Origin: an uncultured Ruminococcus sp. | Lineage (GTDB): Bacteria > Bacillota > Clostridia > Oscillospirales > CAG-272 | Length of the DNA: 7,860 bases | Reading direction: 5' to 3' | NCBI GenBank assembly: GCA_902797495.1 | Contig: CADBTH010000078.1 | Coordinates: forward strand, 1 to 7,860 | Shown: in pieces, positions 1 through 6,824 of the stretch | How positions within the stretch are numbered: the stretch's first letter is position 1 | How the letters are laid out: each line of letters opens with the position of its first letter | Notes under the pieces: generated by a model | What the model was told of the DNA's origin: nothing | The model's database searches: none | Seen by the model: only the letters and a program-made list of their open reading frames with translations | Program-made: the position numbers and the translations under genes

Positions 1-1334
1 CCGAGCTGGAGGTCGAGCGCCTCCATCGAGCAGATAGTTGCCTCGAGGTTGCCCGTGTGTCCGACCATATCGCCGTTCGGGAAGTTGACTCTCAGACACT
101 TATACTTTCCGCTCCTCAGCGCCTCGATCAGCTTGTCGGTGATCTCGGCGCACTTCATCCACGGGCGCTGTTCGAAGGGAACGACGTCGGAGGGGACTTC
201 AAAGTACGTTTCAAGCTCTTCCGAGAACTTGCCGCTGCGGTTTCCGTTCCAGAAATACGTGACGTGTCCGTACTTCTGAGTCTCGGACATCGCAAACTGT
301 GTGACGCCCGCCGATACGAGGTATTCGCCCATCGTATTGGTGATCTCGGGAGGAGCTACGAGGTAGCGGGACGGGATATGGAGGTCGCCGTCGTACTCGA
401 GCATACCTGCGTACGTCACCTTCGGTACGCGGACGCGGTCGAACTTGTCAAAGTCCGCGCCTCCCTCGAAGGTCTTCGAGATCTCTATCGCTCTGTCGCC
501 GCGGAAGTTGAAGAAGACCACGCTGTCGCCGTCCTCTATCGTTCCGACGGGGGCTCCGTTCTCCGCGATAACGAACGGGTCGAGGTCCTGGTCGATAGCT
601 CCCGTCTCGGCGCGCAGAGTCTCGATCGCCTCTTTCGCGCTCGCAAAGTACCTGCCCTCTCCGAGAACGTGTGTGTGCCAGCCCTTTTCGACCATAGCCC
701 AGTTCGCCTCGTATCTGTCCATGGTGATGTTCATTCTGCCGCCGCCGGAAGCGATCTTCACGTCGAACGACGAATCTCTGAGAGACGAGAGAAATTCCTC
801 AAAGGGCTCGACGTATTCGAGCGCCGACGTTTCGCCGACGTCGCGGCCGTCGAGAAGGATATGTATCCTTACTCTTTCGACCCCGTCGCGCTTCGCGCCT
901 TCTACCATCGCCTTGAGGTGATCTATGTGAGAGTGGACGTTGCCGTCCGAGAAGAGTCCTAGGAAATGGAGGGTGTGTCCTTTCGCTCCGTCTATGATCT
1001 CGCGCCACGCTTTGGATTCAAACATCTTTCCGCTCTCGATCGAGTTCGAAACGAGCTTCGCTCCCTGCGCGAAGACCTGACCGGAGCCGAGCGCGTTGTG
1101 TCCGACCTCGGAGTTGCCCATGTCGTCGTCGGAAGGAAGACCGACTGCCGTCCCGTGCGCCTTGAGCGTCAGGGTCGGGTATTTTGCCATCAGCATATCG
1201 AGAGTCGGGGTGTACGCGCGCTTTACCGCGTTGCCCTCGTTGTCTTTTGCGAGACCCACTCCGTCCATTACTATGGTCAGGACAGGTCCCTCGACGTTGA
1301 TTCCGTTTGCGCTTTTTTTCAGTTCAATGCTCAT
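1..1334 (-). CDS. gpmI: 2,3-bisphosphoglycerate-independent phosphoglycerate mutase, 3' partial
   Basis: Interconverts 3- and 2-phosphoglycerate in cytosolic glycolysis and gluconeogenesis, using two Mn ions and a phosphoserine intermediate. The visible 444 codons are uninterrupted. Seen: first metal Asp in the motif IVMDGVG (Asp24), nucleophile Ser75 in DMGNSEVGHN, DGNVHSH (His134) and DGRD (164-165) of the substrate-binding domain, FRGDR (278-281), and metal ligands Asp422 and His426 in NGDMVGHTG. The last metal motif (ADHGN type) lies beyond the left edge, roughly 100 residues on. The sequence resembles the longer, about 550-residue branch known from trypanosomes, plants and some bacteria (MDGVG instead of the common LDGWG; GHVTYFWNGNRSGK present) more than the 510-residue B. 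subtilis/E. coli type; this is recalled similarity, not a computed alignment. The start is fixed by a strong SD, AGGAG, 6 bases upstream. It lies 29 bases after the carboxypeptidase gene, probably the same transcript. Identification is very secure. Confidence 0.97.
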   Translation of the reverse strand, partial: MSIELKKSANGINVEGPVLTIVMDGVGLAKDNEGNAVKRAYTPTLDMLMAKYPTLTLKAHGTAVGLPSDDDMGNSEVGHNALGSGQVFAQGAKLVSNSIESGKMFESKAWREIIDGAKGHTLHFLGLFSDGNVHSHIDHLKAMVEGAKRDGVERVRIHILLDGRDVGETSALEYVEPFEEFLSSLRDSSFDVKIASGGGRMNITMDRYEANWAMVEKGWHTHVLGEGRYFASAKEAIETLRAETGAIDQDLDPFVIAENGAPVGTIEDGDSVVFFNFRGDRAIEISKTFEGGADFDKFDRVRVPKVTYAGMLEYDGDLHIPSRYLVAPPEITNTMGEYLVSAGVTQFAMSETQKYGHVTYFWNGNRSGKFSEELETYFEVPSDVVPFEQRPWMKCAEITDKLIEALRSGKYKCLRVNFPNGDMVGHTGNLEATICSMEALDLQL

Positions 1335-1340
1335 TGTATT

Positions 1341-1345
1341 CTCCT
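1341..1345 (-). promoter_or_regulatory. Shine-Dalgarno site of gpmI
   Basis: The minus strand reads AGGAG six bases before the ATG at 1334. It is the strongest SD in the window and fixes the gpmI start. The 29-base spacer around it is AT-rich and contains a TAATAT that resembles a -10 box, but no fitting -35 is visible, so I do not call a promoter. Confidence 0.8.
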
Positions 1346-1363
1346 GTAAACAAATATTATTTC

Positions 1364-2677
1364 TCAATAAGGCCCGCGGGTCTTTTTCCGTCTCGCGTTC
1401 ACGAACACGACGACGACGGAGACGACCGCTGCAAATATCACCGCCGCGATGAACCCGCGGCTCTTCGCGAAACTCTCGATACGGTCGAGGACGGTGAGAA
1501 AATCGCTTCCCTCGACGTCTGACGTTACGACGAGGTTGCATGAGGCAAGGACTTTTGCCTCGTCCTCGCCGGGGGCTTTGTACGTCGCAGATATCTGTCC
1601 GACGACCTGCCCCGCCTTCAGAGGCGCCTTCAGCGACTCCTCCTTCGTCGACCAGCTGTACTCTATCTCGCGTTCGACGTCGACGTCGGTCGGAAGGAAC
1701 ACCGCCACCGTCTTTTCCGGAGAGACCGTCACGAAGTCGACTGACATCGCGAGCGACACCGGCATCTCGCAAACGACCTTGTCCTCCTTGAGGACCTCGG
1801 TCATGGCGTAGGACTCGAACGCCCAGTCGATGAGCCTCTGAACGTTGACGTACGAATAGATCGCCTCGTCCGTCGACTCGCCTCCCATCGCAATGACGAG
1901 GTAGCTGAGGTCGTCCTTCTTCGCGACCGTGATAACGCAGTGCCCTCCCTGCTCCGTGCTTCCGGCGTTCAGTCCGCTGCACGCGCCGTTGAAATAATCG
2001 GCGGAATAGTACTTCGAGATCAGGCAGTTTCTGTTGTATATGTTCCTCGCGTCGGTCATGTTCGTCGCTTCCATCGGGTACTTCTGAAGCGACGACGCGT
2101 CGACGAAGAGAGGCAGTTTCCACGCGTAGCTTGCGATCTTCGCGGTGTCGGTCACCGTCGTCTTCATCATCTCGTCGTGCATACCCGTCGGGTTAGTGTA
2201 GTGGGTGTTGTGCGCGTCGAGCGTCTGCGCCTTCGCGTTCATATTTTCGACGAAAGCGGGAACGGAGCCCGCTGCGAGATAAGCGAGGCAGTACGCGCCG
2301 TCGTTGTTTCCTCCCGTGACGAGGATGTAGATCAGGTCTCTGATCGATACGACCTCTCCCGCCTTAAGACCGAGCCTGTTGCCCGCGACCTCGCTGAGCA
2401 TCTCGCTCGTTACCGTCACCTTTTCGTCGAGTCTCGACGAGAGTTCTTCGATGGCGACGATGGCGGTCATGAGCTTCGTTGACGAGGTGGTGAAAAGCTC
2501 CGCCTCAGGGTTGTACGTGAAAAGCACGTCTCCGGTCTCGACGCACGAAACGTAAGCCGCCTTTACCCGTTCCACGGTCGGCTGTTCTACCGCAGAGGCG
2601 GGAAGAGCGAGCATAAGCGGCGCGAAAAGGGTGACGAGGGCAAGAAGAGACGACATTATCCTTTTTATCGGTTTCAT
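1364..2677 (-). CDS. D-alanyl-D-alanine carboxypeptidase-like protein (peptidase S11, PBP5/DacF type), membrane anchored
   Basis: 437 residues. Family role: removal of the terminal D-Ala from peptidoglycan pentapeptides outside the membrane. Residues 1-29 form a signal peptide (KRIMSS, hydrophobic core, then ALPASA with likely cleavage after Ala29). The S11 fold follows: nucleophile motif S65-S-T-K68 then LMTA, and the family stretch NTHYTNPTGMHDE (157-169). Residues about 290-385 look like the beta-rich PBP5 C-terminal domain. A hydrophobic helix at 409-426 followed by a basic tail (RRKK) is a C-terminal membrane anchor. Odd: where SxN is expected the protein has TGGNND (121-126) with no Ser, and where KTG is expected it has CSG (233-235) within GACSGLNAGSTEQGGHC. 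It is therefore either a divergent subfamily or an enzyme with altered or lost activity. The ATG shares its A with the ribF stop (TAATG); AAGGA lies 11 bases upstream. The family call is firm; activity is uncertain. Confidence 0.88.
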   Translation of the reverse strand: MKPIKRIMSSLLALVTLFAPLMLALPASAVEQPTVERVKAAYVSCVETGDVLFTYNPEAELFTTSSTKLMTAIVAIEELSSRLDEKVTVTSEMLSEVAGNRLGLKAGEVVSIRDLIYILVTGGNNDGAYCLAYLAAGSVPAFVENMNAKAQTLDAHNTHYTNPTGMHDEMMKTTVTDTAKIASYAWKLPLFVDASSLQKYPMEATNMTDARNIYNRNCLISKYYSADYFNGACSGLNAGSTEQGGHCVITVAKKDDLSYLVIAMGGESTDEAIYSYVNVQRLIDWAFESYAMTEVLKEDKVVCEMPVSLAMSVDFVTVSPEKTVAVFLPTDVDVEREIEYSWSTKEESLKAPLKAGQVVGQISATYKAPGEDEAKVLASCNLVVTSDVEGSDFLTVLDRIESFAKSRGFIAAVIFAAVVSVVVVFVNARRKKTRGPY

Positions 2678-3615
2678 TATCTGTATTTTCCTTCAAGTTT
2701 TTCTTTCGCCGCGGCAGAAAAGAACTCCGACGCCGCAAGTTTATCGGCTTCAACGGCCGCTATCAGTTGGTCTTTGCTTTCGAATTTTGTCTCCGGCCGT
2801 CTGAATTTTATGAAATACACCTCGGGCGACTTTCCGTAAAGGTCGCCGCTGTAACCGAGGATGTGAGTCTCGAGGCGGCATACGTGTCCGCCGACTGTCG
2901 GACGGGAACCGACGTTCGAGACGGACGGCAGAAGCTCTTCTCCGAGCTTTGTGTAAGTGTAGTAAACGCCGTGTCGCGGGACTGCGCGGCAGTCCTCGAA
3001 ATACTGATTTATCGTCGGGAATCCGAACTTCGCACCGAGCGCGCGCCCGTGATCCACGGGAGCGGAATACGAATACGGTCTGCCGAGCATTTTCGCGGCA
3101 AGCTCCACGTCCCCGTCCGAGATCCTTTTTCTGATCTCCGTCGAGGAGACCGTGACTCCGTCGACAGAGACGGGGTCGGCACATCTGAAGAACAGTCCGA
3201 GCCTTTCGCACAAGTCTTTCAGAAGGACCGTATCTCCCGCGGCGCCTTTTCCGAAACGGAAATTGAAGCCGCAGACTATCCCTCGGCATCCTTCTCCGAC
3301 GAGGTAGTCTTCGACGAATTCCTCGGGCGAGAGATCCTTCACGTCGGAAAAGTCCTCCGTTATCGAAAGGTCTGCGCCGAGAGAGGAAAAGATCGCGCAC
3401 TTTTCATCGGTCGAGGTGAGCATTTTCGCGCCGCCTGCCGGACGGTCTCTGAAAAACCAGACGGCGGACTTTACGTCATTGCGCTTTGCGGCGTCGACCG
3501 TTTCGCGTATTACCGCGGCGTGTCCGATATGTACGCCGTCGAAATTTCCCAGCGCCGCTATGAACGGAGAGATTGTCGTCTCCCGTCCCGTTTTGAGGTC
3601 GGTATATCTTATCAT
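2677..3615 (-). CDS. ribF: Bifunctional riboflavin kinase / FAD synthetase
   Basis: 312 residues, the normal length for the family. It phosphorylates riboflavin to FMN and then adenylylates FMN to FAD in the cytosol. N-terminal FAD synthetase (nucleotidyltransferase) module: ALGNFDGVHIGH with the HIGH-type motif at 29-32, GFNFRFGKGAAGD (116-128), and VSSTEIR (156-162). C-terminal riboflavin kinase module from about residue 175: GRPYSYSAPVDHGRALG, FGFPTIN (197-203) for ATP/Mg binding, NVGSRPT (234-240), and the expected catalytic Glu249 in LETH, followed by DLYGK. No key residue appears missing. ATG at 3615 is preceded only by a weak SD (GAAAG) 15 bases after the stop of the reductase gene; its stop overlaps the next start by one base. 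In many bacteria ribF follows truB; that neighbour is absent here. The FAD product is the cofactor of MnmG encoded upstream in the same gene row. Confidence 0.97.
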   Translation of the reverse strand: MIRYTDLKTGRETTISPFIAALGNFDGVHIGHAAVIRETVDAAKRNDVKSAVWFFRDRPAGGAKMLTSTDEKCAIFSSLGADLSITEDFSDVKDLSPEEFVEDYLVGEGCRGIVCGFNFRFGKGAAGDTVLLKDLCERLGLFFRCADPVSVDGVTVSSTEIRKRISDGDVELAAKMLGRPYSYSAPVDHGRALGAKFGFPTINQYFEDCRAVPRHGVYYTYTKLGEELLPSVSNVGSRPTVGGHVCRLETHILGYSGDLYGKSPEVYFIKFRRPETKFESKDQLIAAVEADKLAASEFFSAAAKEKLEGKYR

Positions 3616-3630
3616 CGGTCAAATCTTTCG

Positions 3631-4599
3631 TTAAATGACTTTTATCGCAAACATCGGGCAGACCTTCGAGCAGTACGCGCAAAGAACGCAGCGGTCGGGA
3701 TCGACCGTCGCTCTGCCGTCTTCAAGCCTCAGCGCGCTCTGCGCGCATCTTGCGACGCATGAGCCGCACCCCTCGCAATAGTCCTCGATCAGAAGACGGC
3801 GGGTCTTTTTCGCGAGAGCTTCTGACGCAGCTTCCGGGAAAGACCTCGTCTCAAAGTAGGAGATGTTCGCGTCGATCTCCTCCTCGGACTGCATCCCAAC
3901 CGCGACCGCGTCGACGAACCCCGAGTCAAGGACGAAGTCGAACGCTTCGGCGGCTGAGGAATAGAGGTGTCCTCCCGCGAGGCTCTTCATGCCGAAAACG
4001 CCTATCCCGAGGTCGTGAACTTCCTTTATCGCCGCCGCCATTTCAGAAACGTCGCCGTCCGCGATCCCGATACCCGCCTTGTTGAAGATGGGGTGGATCA
4101 CGTCGAGGCGGAATCCGCGCTCCGCGAGGGTCTTCACTCCGCGCACCGCGGCTACGTGGTGCATAGACGCGCCGACGGCTTTTATGACGCCCTTCGCCTT
4201 GTATTCGAAAAGGCAGTCGAGAGCTTCCATGTGACCGCGCAGAGTCTCGTACGACTCCTGCTCGTGGAGCATGAATATGTCGATGACGTCGCGGTCGAGC
4301 TCGAGCCTCGCCTGCTCGACCGCCTCTTGTGCGAGGCTCTTCGAGTAAGCGTAGGTCTTCGTCGATATCCTGACGCGCGAAGGGTCGGCGCACTTTTCAA
4401 GCGCGCGGCGTATTATGGCGTAGTTCTCGTAGTACTGCGCCGTGTCCGTGAACGTTATCCCCCGGTCGAAGGCGTACGCGAGAACGTCCGCCGCCCTCTC
4501 GAAGGGAAGAGATGCCTGCATCGGGCTGACAGTCAGCGAGCCGATACACAGGCGCGACACGCCGACGCCCGGGGCGAGGGTGATCTCGGTCAGGGGCAT
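3631..4599 (-). CDS. Aldo/keto reductase with C-terminal 2x[4Fe-4S] ferredoxin domain
   Basis: 322 residues. The N-terminal TIM-barrel aldo/keto reductase domain (about 1-265) carries the usual tetrad: Asp52 (FTDTAQYY), Tyr57, Lys81 (ISTKTYA) and His112 (MLHEQ). LCIGSLTVSP near the N-terminus and VGASMHH around residue 160 are family-typical strands. The C-terminal ferredoxin domain has two CxxCxxCxxxC clusters, Cys275/278/281/285 and Cys304/307/310/314, the second ending in CP. It is therefore probably a soluble oxidoreductase coupling NAD(P)H-type hydride chemistry to iron-sulfur electron transfer, of the COG1453-like group frequent in anaerobes. The substrate cannot be read from the sequence. 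The start ATG overlaps the ireB stop (TGATG); the only SD-like run, AGGAA, is 15 bases upstream, so reinitiation after ireB is likely. The domain call is secure; the physiological role is unknown. Confidence 0.93.
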   Translation of the reverse strand: MPLTEITLAPGVGVSRLCIGSLTVSPMQASLPFERAADVLAYAFDRGITFTDTAQYYENYAIIRRALEKCADPSRVRISTKTYAYSKSLAQEAVEQARLELDRDVIDIFMLHEQESYETLRGHMEALDCLFEYKAKGVIKAVGASMHHVAAVRGVKTLAERGFRLDVIHPIFNKAGIGIADGDVSEMAAAIKEVHDLGIGVFGMKSLAGGHLYSSAAEAFDFVLDSGFVDAVAVGMQSEEEIDANISYFETRSFPEAASEALAKKTRRLLIEDYCEGCGSCVARCAQSALRLEDGRATVDPDRCVLCAYCSKVCPMFAIKVI

Positions 4600-4862
4600 C
4601 AGACTTTGAGATAGTTCCTGATGAGCTCTTCCATGAGCTCGTCGCGGTCTATTTTTCTTATAAGGCTTCTCGCGTTGTTGTGGTTCGTGATGTAAGTCGG
4701 GTCCTCGGAGATGATGTATCCGACGAGCTGGTTGATGGGATCGTAACCCTTCTCCATGAGCGCCTCGTAAACGGTCCTCAGCGCCTGCTTCATCGGCATG
4801 TCGTTCTCTTCACGGAGCGTAAAAGTCTGTGTCTTCAGATTTTTTTCCTTACTGTTGCTCAT
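4599..4862 (-). CDS. ireB: IreB family regulatory phosphoprotein (UPF0297)
   Basis: 87 residues, close to the family length. Small cytosolic protein without catalytic motifs; in Enterococcus faecalis IreB is a substrate of the PASTA Ser/Thr kinase IreK and a negative regulator of cephalosporin resistance (recalled knowledge). Family signature seen: VYEALMEKGYDPINQLVGYI (31-50), SEDPTYITNHNNAR, LIRKIDRDELMEELIRNYL at the C-terminus. The N-terminal tail is longer than in B. subtilis YrzL and holds Thr11, Thr13 and Thr15, where the enterococcal phosphothreonines would be expected; that correspondence is by eye. A good SD (AAAGGA, 8 bases upstream) supports the start at 4862. The usual Bacillota neighbours ruvX and alaS are absent: mnmG lies upstream and the aldo/keto reductase overlaps downstream. 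Restricted to Bacillota, it is the best taxonomic marker in the window. Confidence 0.95.
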   Translation of the reverse strand: MSNSKEKNLKTQTFTLREENDMPMKQALRTVYEALMEKGYDPINQLVGYIISEDPTYITNHNNARSLIRKIDRDELMEELIRNYLKV

Positions 4863-4870
4863 ATCGTTTA

Positions 4871-4876
4871 TCCTTT
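4871..4876 (-). promoter_or_regulatory. Shine-Dalgarno site of ireB
   Basis: The minus strand reads AAAGGA eight bases before the ATG at 4862. It supports the long form of IreB with the Thr-containing N-terminal tail over later in-frame Met codons such as Met22. Confidence 0.7.
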
Positions 4877-4878
4877 CC

Positions 4879-4902
4879 GTCGGAGGGATACGTCCGCCCG
4901 AC
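4879..4902 (-). repeat. Imperfect inverted repeat between mnmG and ireB
   Basis: The two outer arms GTCGG and CCGAC (5 pairs) enclose two inner arms GGA and TCC (3 pairs) around a four-base loop, with a 2x2 mismatch between the two stems. It fills most of the 42-base spacer and ends just before the ireB SD. There is no T-run after it, so it is not an intrinsic terminator. It could be an RNA-stability or processing hairpin, or chance in GC-rich sequence. Confidence 0.4.
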
Positions 4903-4904
4903 GC

Positions 4905-6824
4905 TTATTTTTCTTCTTTTTCTTCTGCCGTTCTGCGCCGCTTTACGGTGAGATAGATCATCAGCACCGATATATCCGCGGGGCTGACTCCCGATATCCT
5001 CGACGCCTGACCGATGGATTCGGGCCTTATCTTCGAGAGCTTCTGCACCGCCTCGATGCGCAGTCCGCCGATCTTTTCGTAATCTATATCCGAGGGTATC
5101 TTTTTTTCTTCGAGTTTTGAAAACTTCTCCGCGTCGTCGAGCTGCCTCTTGACGTAGCCCTCGTACTTGATCTCCGTCTGTACGGAGAGCTTTGCGGAGA
5201 ATGAAAGCTCCGGCCTTTCCGGGTCTACCGGCGAGAGTGAGTCGTACTCTATCTGAGGGCGGCGGATCAGCTCCGCGACCTTCGCTCCGGTCGAGATCGG
5301 AGTGCTTCCCGCGGCGGTGAGTATTTCGTTTACCGCGGCGCTCGGAGGAAGAGTCGTCTTTTTGCACCGCTCGATCTCCTCTTCGATCTCGCGCTTGCGC
5401 TCGAGGTATTCGGAGTAACGGCGGTCGTCGATGAGCCCCGCCGCTCTGCCGATATCGGTAAGGCGCCGCTCCGCGTTGTCCTGACGAAGCATCAGCCTGA
5501 ATTCGGAGCGCGACGTCATTATTCTGTAAGGCTCCGCCGTGCCCTTCGTAACGAGGTCGTCGATCAGCGTGCCGATATAGGACGAGTTTCTCGGAAGCAC
5601 AGTCTGCGCGCCGCCGGATGCGTACGCTGCGGCGTTGATACCTGCGACGAGCCCCTGGCACGCCGCCTCCTCGTATCCCGAGGAGCCGTTGAACTGTCCC
5701 GCGCCGAAGAGTCCCCGTATCTTTTTGAATTCGAGCGTCGGCTTCAGCTGAGTCGGATCTATGCAGTCGTACTCGATCGCGTAAGCGAAGCGCATGATCT
5801 CGGCGTTCTCAAATCCACGCAGGGTGCGGAGCATTTTGTACTGCACCTCCGCCGGAAGGGATGACGAAAAGCCCTGTAGATATATCTCGTCCGTGTGACG
5901 TCCCATCGGCTCGACGAAGAGCTGATGGCGCTCCTTGTCCCTGAAGCGCATCACCTTGTCCTCGATGCTCGGGCAGTATCTCGGGCCGGTGCCGTGGATC
6001 TGTCCCGAAAAGAGGGGCGAGAGGTGGATGTTGTCCGTTATCGTTTTGTGAGTCTGCTCGTTTGTGTAGACTATGTGGCATGGGACCTGTTCGATTTTGT
6101 TCAGCTCCGCCTCGTCCGTCCTCACGGAGAACGGGGTTATGTGCTCTTCGCCGTACTGTATCTCGAGAGCGGAGAAGTCTATGGAGCGTCTGTGTATCCT
6201 CGGCGGAGTTCCGGTCTTGAAGCGCTGAAACGATATCCCGTATTTTTCGAGCGACGGCGTCAGCCCCTTCGCGGGGAGCATTCCGTCCGGCCCCGAAGAG
6301 CGGCGAACCGTTCCGACGTGAGTGACGCCCCCGAGATAAGTTCCGGTCGAGAGGACTGTCGACTTTGCGTAAAACTCTCCTCCCGGCTCGCAGACGACGC
6401 CCGCGGCGCGAAGAGCGCCCGAGGCCTTCTCAACGAGAACCTCCGTGACCTCTCCCTGGATGAGATATAAGTTCTCCGTCGCCTCGAGGGTCTCCTTCAT
6501 ATAGAGCGAGTACAAATGGCGATCCGCCTGCACTCTCTTCGATCTGACCGCCGCTCCCTTTCCCGTGTTCAGCGTTCTCGACTGCATCGTCACGCGGTCC
6601 GCGGCGTATCCCATCTCTCCTCCGAGCGCATCCGTCTCGAATACGAGATGTCCTTTTCCCGTGCCGCCCACCGAGGGGTTGCACGGCATATTTGCCACTC
6701 CGTCAAGTCCGATCGTGAAGAGCGCCGTTCGCAGTCCGATCCGTGCGGAGGCGAGCGCGGCTTCAACTCCCGCGTGTCCCGCCCCGACGACTATGACGTC
6801 GTAAGTCTTGTTGTCGATGTTCAT
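4905..6824 (-). CDS. mnmG: tRNA uridine-5-carboxymethylaminomethyl(34) synthesis enzyme MnmG (GidA)
   Basis: 639 residues, near the usual 620-640. With MnmE it installs the (carboxymethyl)aminomethyl group on the wobble uridine of certain tRNAs, using FAD, NADH, and methylenetetrahydrofolate- or glycine-derived carbons. Seen: FAD Rossmann motif GAGHAG (14-19); PCNPSVGGTGKGHLV with Cys48; LNTGKGAAVRSKRVQADR (85-102); STGTYLGG (159-166); GPRYCPSIEDKV with Cys284, matching the functionally important Cys277 of E. coli; LFGAGQFNGSSGYEEAACQG; and the C-terminal helical domain ending in ISGVSPADISVLMIYL plus a short charged tail. The ATG at 6824 gives the canonical N-terminus; the SD is modest (GGA at 7 bases, GGAG at 12). 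The common partners mnmE and rsmG are not adjacent; the preceding gene is a WG-repeat protein 36 bases away and the next is ireB. Identification is certain. Confidence 0.98.
   Translation of the reverse strand: MNIDNKTYDVIVVGAGHAGVEAALASARIGLRTALFTIGLDGVANMPCNPSVGGTGKGHLVFETDALGGEMGYAADRVTMQSRTLNTGKGAAVRSKRVQADRHLYSLYMKETLEATENLYLIQGEVTEVLVEKASGALRAAGVVCEPGGEFYAKSTVLSTGTYLGGVTHVGTVRRSSGPDGMLPAKGLTPSLEKYGISFQRFKTGTPPRIHRRSIDFSALEIQYGEEHITPFSVRTDEAELNKIEQVPCHIVYTNEQTHKTITDNIHLSPLFSGQIHGTGPRYCPSIEDKVMRFRDKERHQLFVEPMGRHTDEIYLQGFSSSLPAEVQYKMLRTLRGFENAEIMRFAYAIEYDCIDPTQLKPTLEFKKIRGLFGAGQFNGSSGYEEAACQGLVAGINAAAYASGGAQTVLPRNSSYIGTLIDDLVTKGTAEPYRIMTSRSEFRLMLRQDNAERRLTDIGRAAGLIDDRRYSEYLERKREIEEEIERCKKTTLPPSAAVNEILTAAGSTPISTGAKVAELIRRPQIEYDSLSPVDPERPELSFSAKLSVQTEIKYEGYVKRQLDDAEKFSKLEEKKIPSDIDYEKIGGLRIEAVQKLSKIRPESIGQASRISGVSPADISVLMIYLTVKRRRTAEEKEEK

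Noticed and set aside
57..1349. Nearly continuous plus-strand open frames (301 and 127 codons) opposite gpmI, broken by one stop at 960-962
   Set aside because: They are codon-phase mirrors of gpmI. The gene avoids TTA, CTA and TCA, which leaves the antisense frame free of stops. The translations resemble no known protein and are rich in Arg, Val and Asp as expected for a mirror frame.
1335..1363. Promoter for gpmI in the AT-rich spacer (TAATAT)
   Set aside because: No matching -35 element is visible at 16-18 bases and the spacer is only 29 bases, so an independent promoter cannot be supported.
1371..1382. GC-rich palindrome (CCCGCGGG core) at the end of the carboxypeptidase gene as a terminator
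   Set aside because: It has no loop and no following T-run in the direction of transcription, and it lies within the coding end, with gpmI starting 29 bases after the stop.
2767..3762. 331-codon plus-strand frame opposite ribF and the end of the reductase gene
   Set aside because: It spans the boundary of two well-identified genes on the other strand, has no SD or recognisable motif, and is explained by GC-biased codon use.
4849..5661. 270-codon minus-strand frame inside mnmG
   Set aside because: It is the -1 shadow of mnmG and very Arg-rich. Only the separate slippery-site observation is retained, at low interest.
5895..6470. 191-codon plus-strand frame opposite mnmG
   Set aside because: It is antisense to the highly conserved core of MnmG, with no motif of its own.
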